Origin: Clostridiales bacterium
GTDB lineage: Bacteria; Bacillota; Clostridia; Lachnospirales; Lachnospiraceae
Length of the DNA stretch: 7,426 bases
Direction: 5' to 3'
Assembly (NCBI GenBank): GCA_015655565.1
Contig: JAATEU010000215.1
Coordinates: 1-7,426, forward strand
Under the pieces are notes generated by a model. It was not told the DNA's origin. It did no database searches and was given only the letters and a program-made list of their open reading frames with translations. The position numbers and the translations under genes were made by a program. This document shows, in pieces, positions 6,725 to 7,426 of this stretch; position 1 is the stretch's first letter; the number at the start of each line of letters is the position of its first letter.

Positions 6725-6766
6725 CAGCCCTGATATGTTAAGATAATCACATCAGGGCTGTTATTT
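6725..6766 (+). terminator. Intrinsic terminator downstream of the TPR-protease gene
   Basis: Perfect 10-bp arms CAGCCCTGAT (6725-6734) and ATCAGGGCTG (6751-6760) enclose a 16-nt loop and are followed by TTATTT. It lies 84 bp after the stop at 6641. The T-run is modest but on the correct side; the minus strand has none after the stem, so it does not serve the convergent transporter gene. Confidence 0.7.
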
Positions 6767-6782
6767 ACATAAAATATTCATT

Positions 6783-6893
6783 TTACATTGTCCGGGAAGC
6801 AGTCTCTGCTATGGTGTACACAATGGCACTCGCCTCTGCTCCTGCCGGTGTATCCGTGAATAACCAGTACGTTAAAATAAACTCCGTTCCAAA
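6783..6893 (-). pseudogene. Relic of an IS66-family transposase (C-terminal region)
   Basis: A minus-strand frame ending in TAA at 6783-6785 encodes WLFTDTPAGAEASAIVY followed by TIAETA. This is the hallmark near the end of IS66 transposases (family form: RKNWLFSDTP-GA-ASA-VYS-IETAK). Only about 23 residues are convincing. The sequence before the Trp does not match the family's usual IGRKN, and after ETA it runs into SRTM and a stop where the family normally continues with KANGL. Upstream, the frame is closed by TAA at 6924-6926, and the oligopeptide ATPase ends at 6917 in another frame. No inverted repeats or target duplications were found, so this is an old remnant and not a mobile copy. 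Confidence 0.65.
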
Positions 6894-6916
6894 TTTGCCC
6901 GTTTTATCTTCGCTAT

Positions 6917-7426
6917 TTATTCGTTATGATGAGATTTGTGTGATGGATCAGGCAAAAGTGTTAGCGGATATTTCTCCGCCTTTTCCGCATATGCCTTAGA
7001 GTCTTCACAAAAATGACAGGCTGCACAATGCCCTTCGCCTACAGATTTCAGCTCAGGTGCTTTTTCAAAGCAGATTTGTTCTGCCATCCAGCAGCGCGGA
7101 GCAAAACGGCATCCCGGTTTAGGATTAACAGGACTTGTTACATCTCCCTTCAGCACTATTCTTGAAGTCCTGTTATTTAAATCAACTTTAGGTACCGCGG
7201 ATAATAGTGCAATTGTATATGGATGCTTTGCATTGGCAAATATCTCATCTGTTTCCGCCATCTCTATAATCTGACCGAGATACATAACTGCAATACGTTT
7301 AGATATATGACGTACTACACTTAAATCATGAGAGATAAACAGATATGCTAATCCTTTTTTCATCTGCAAATCTATCAGCAGATTTATAATAGTAGCTTGA
7401 ATAGAAACATCTAATGAAGAAACAGG
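6917..7426 (-). CDS. Oligopeptide/dipeptide ABC transporter ATP-binding protein, OppF/DppF type (5' end beyond window)
   Basis: The C-terminal 169 residues of a cytoplasmic ATPase that powers peptide uptake through an Opp/Dpp permease. The frame is open to the window edge, so the gene is partial; an internal TTG at 7369 is not the true start. Visible parts in order are [11 protein letters not shown] (just after Walker B, with the D-loop), [14 protein letters not shown] (H-loop His), then [18 protein letters not shown] and [12 protein letters not shown]. The C-terminal oligo_HPY-type domain follows, with the cysteine pattern [15 protein letters not shown] and then GHCAACHFC. Similar cysteines bind an iron-sulfur cluster in some Opp ATPases. 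The last ~28 residues ([16 protein letters not shown]... to HHNE) run beyond the usual family end. OppF is normally the last gene of its operon, which fits the convergent arrangement here. Confidence 0.9.
   Translation of the reverse strand, partial: PVSSLDVSIQATIINLLIDLQMKKGLAYLFISHDLSVVRHISKRIAVMYLGQIIEMAETDEIFANAKHPYTIALLSAVPKVDLNNRTSRIVLKGDVTSPVNPKPGCRFAPRCWMAEQICFEKAPELKSVGEGHCAACHFCEDSKAYAEKAEKYPLTLLPDPSHKSHHNE

Noticed and set aside
6811..6999. 62-codon + strand frame
   Set aside because: It is antisense to the IS66 relic and the ATPase end, which are recognisable on the minus strand.
1..7426. CRISPR array, tRNA, rRNA or riboswitch
   Set aside because: No regularly spaced repeats, cloverleaf or recognised riboswitch core was seen on either strand by eye.

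Overview
The window looks like a chromosomal accessory segment from a low-GC Gram-positive, most likely a Clostridia (Lachnospiraceae-like) genome. This rests on the A/T-rich base composition, strong GGAG-type ribosome sites, sigma-A-like promoters and the gene families present. No organism-specific marker (rRNA, tRNA) is visible.

Layout. Positions 1-449 hold no intact gene: a possible last 17 codons of a + strand gene, a stop-riddled minus-strand coding relic, and a good minus-strand intrinsic terminator (274-323). From 3318 down to 450 runs a four-gene minus-strand operon: a UbiX-like protein with its middle missing, an LpdD-like small protein, an LpdC/BsdC-type UbiD decarboxylase, and a DUF554 membrane protein. 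Facing it from 3422 on the + strand is a LysR-type regulator whose frame is broken by an in-frame TGA at 4178-4180; the homologous C-terminus continues in the same frame to 4327. The 103-bp divergent spacer carries back-to-back promoters and ATTCCA/TGGAAT half-sites next to both -10 boxes.

From 4425 to 6641, behind its own strong promoter, lies a 738-residue membrane-anchored protein with about 12 consecutive TPR repeats and a C-terminal S41 (CtpA-like) protease domain, followed by an intrinsic terminator. On the minus strand at the right end are a short relic of an IS66-type transposase and the C-terminal 169 residues of an oligopeptide ABC transporter ATPase (OppF/DppF type) that continues past the window edge.

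How it fits together. The left operon resembles the gallate/protocatechuate-type non-oxidative decarboxylase systems (lpdB/C/D, bsdB/C/D): UbiX makes prenylated FMN, LpdD is thought to help deliver or mature it, UbiD decarboxylates a hydroxyaromatic acid, and a LysR regulator senses the aromatic compound. Here the cofactor-synthesis gene and the regulator are both damaged while the decarboxylase and LpdD look intact. The locus is therefore either decaying or relying on a UbiX encoded elsewhere, with altered regulation. DUF554 at the operon's end is a candidate transporter by position only. The TPR-S41 protein and the Opp ATPase appear to be independent units.
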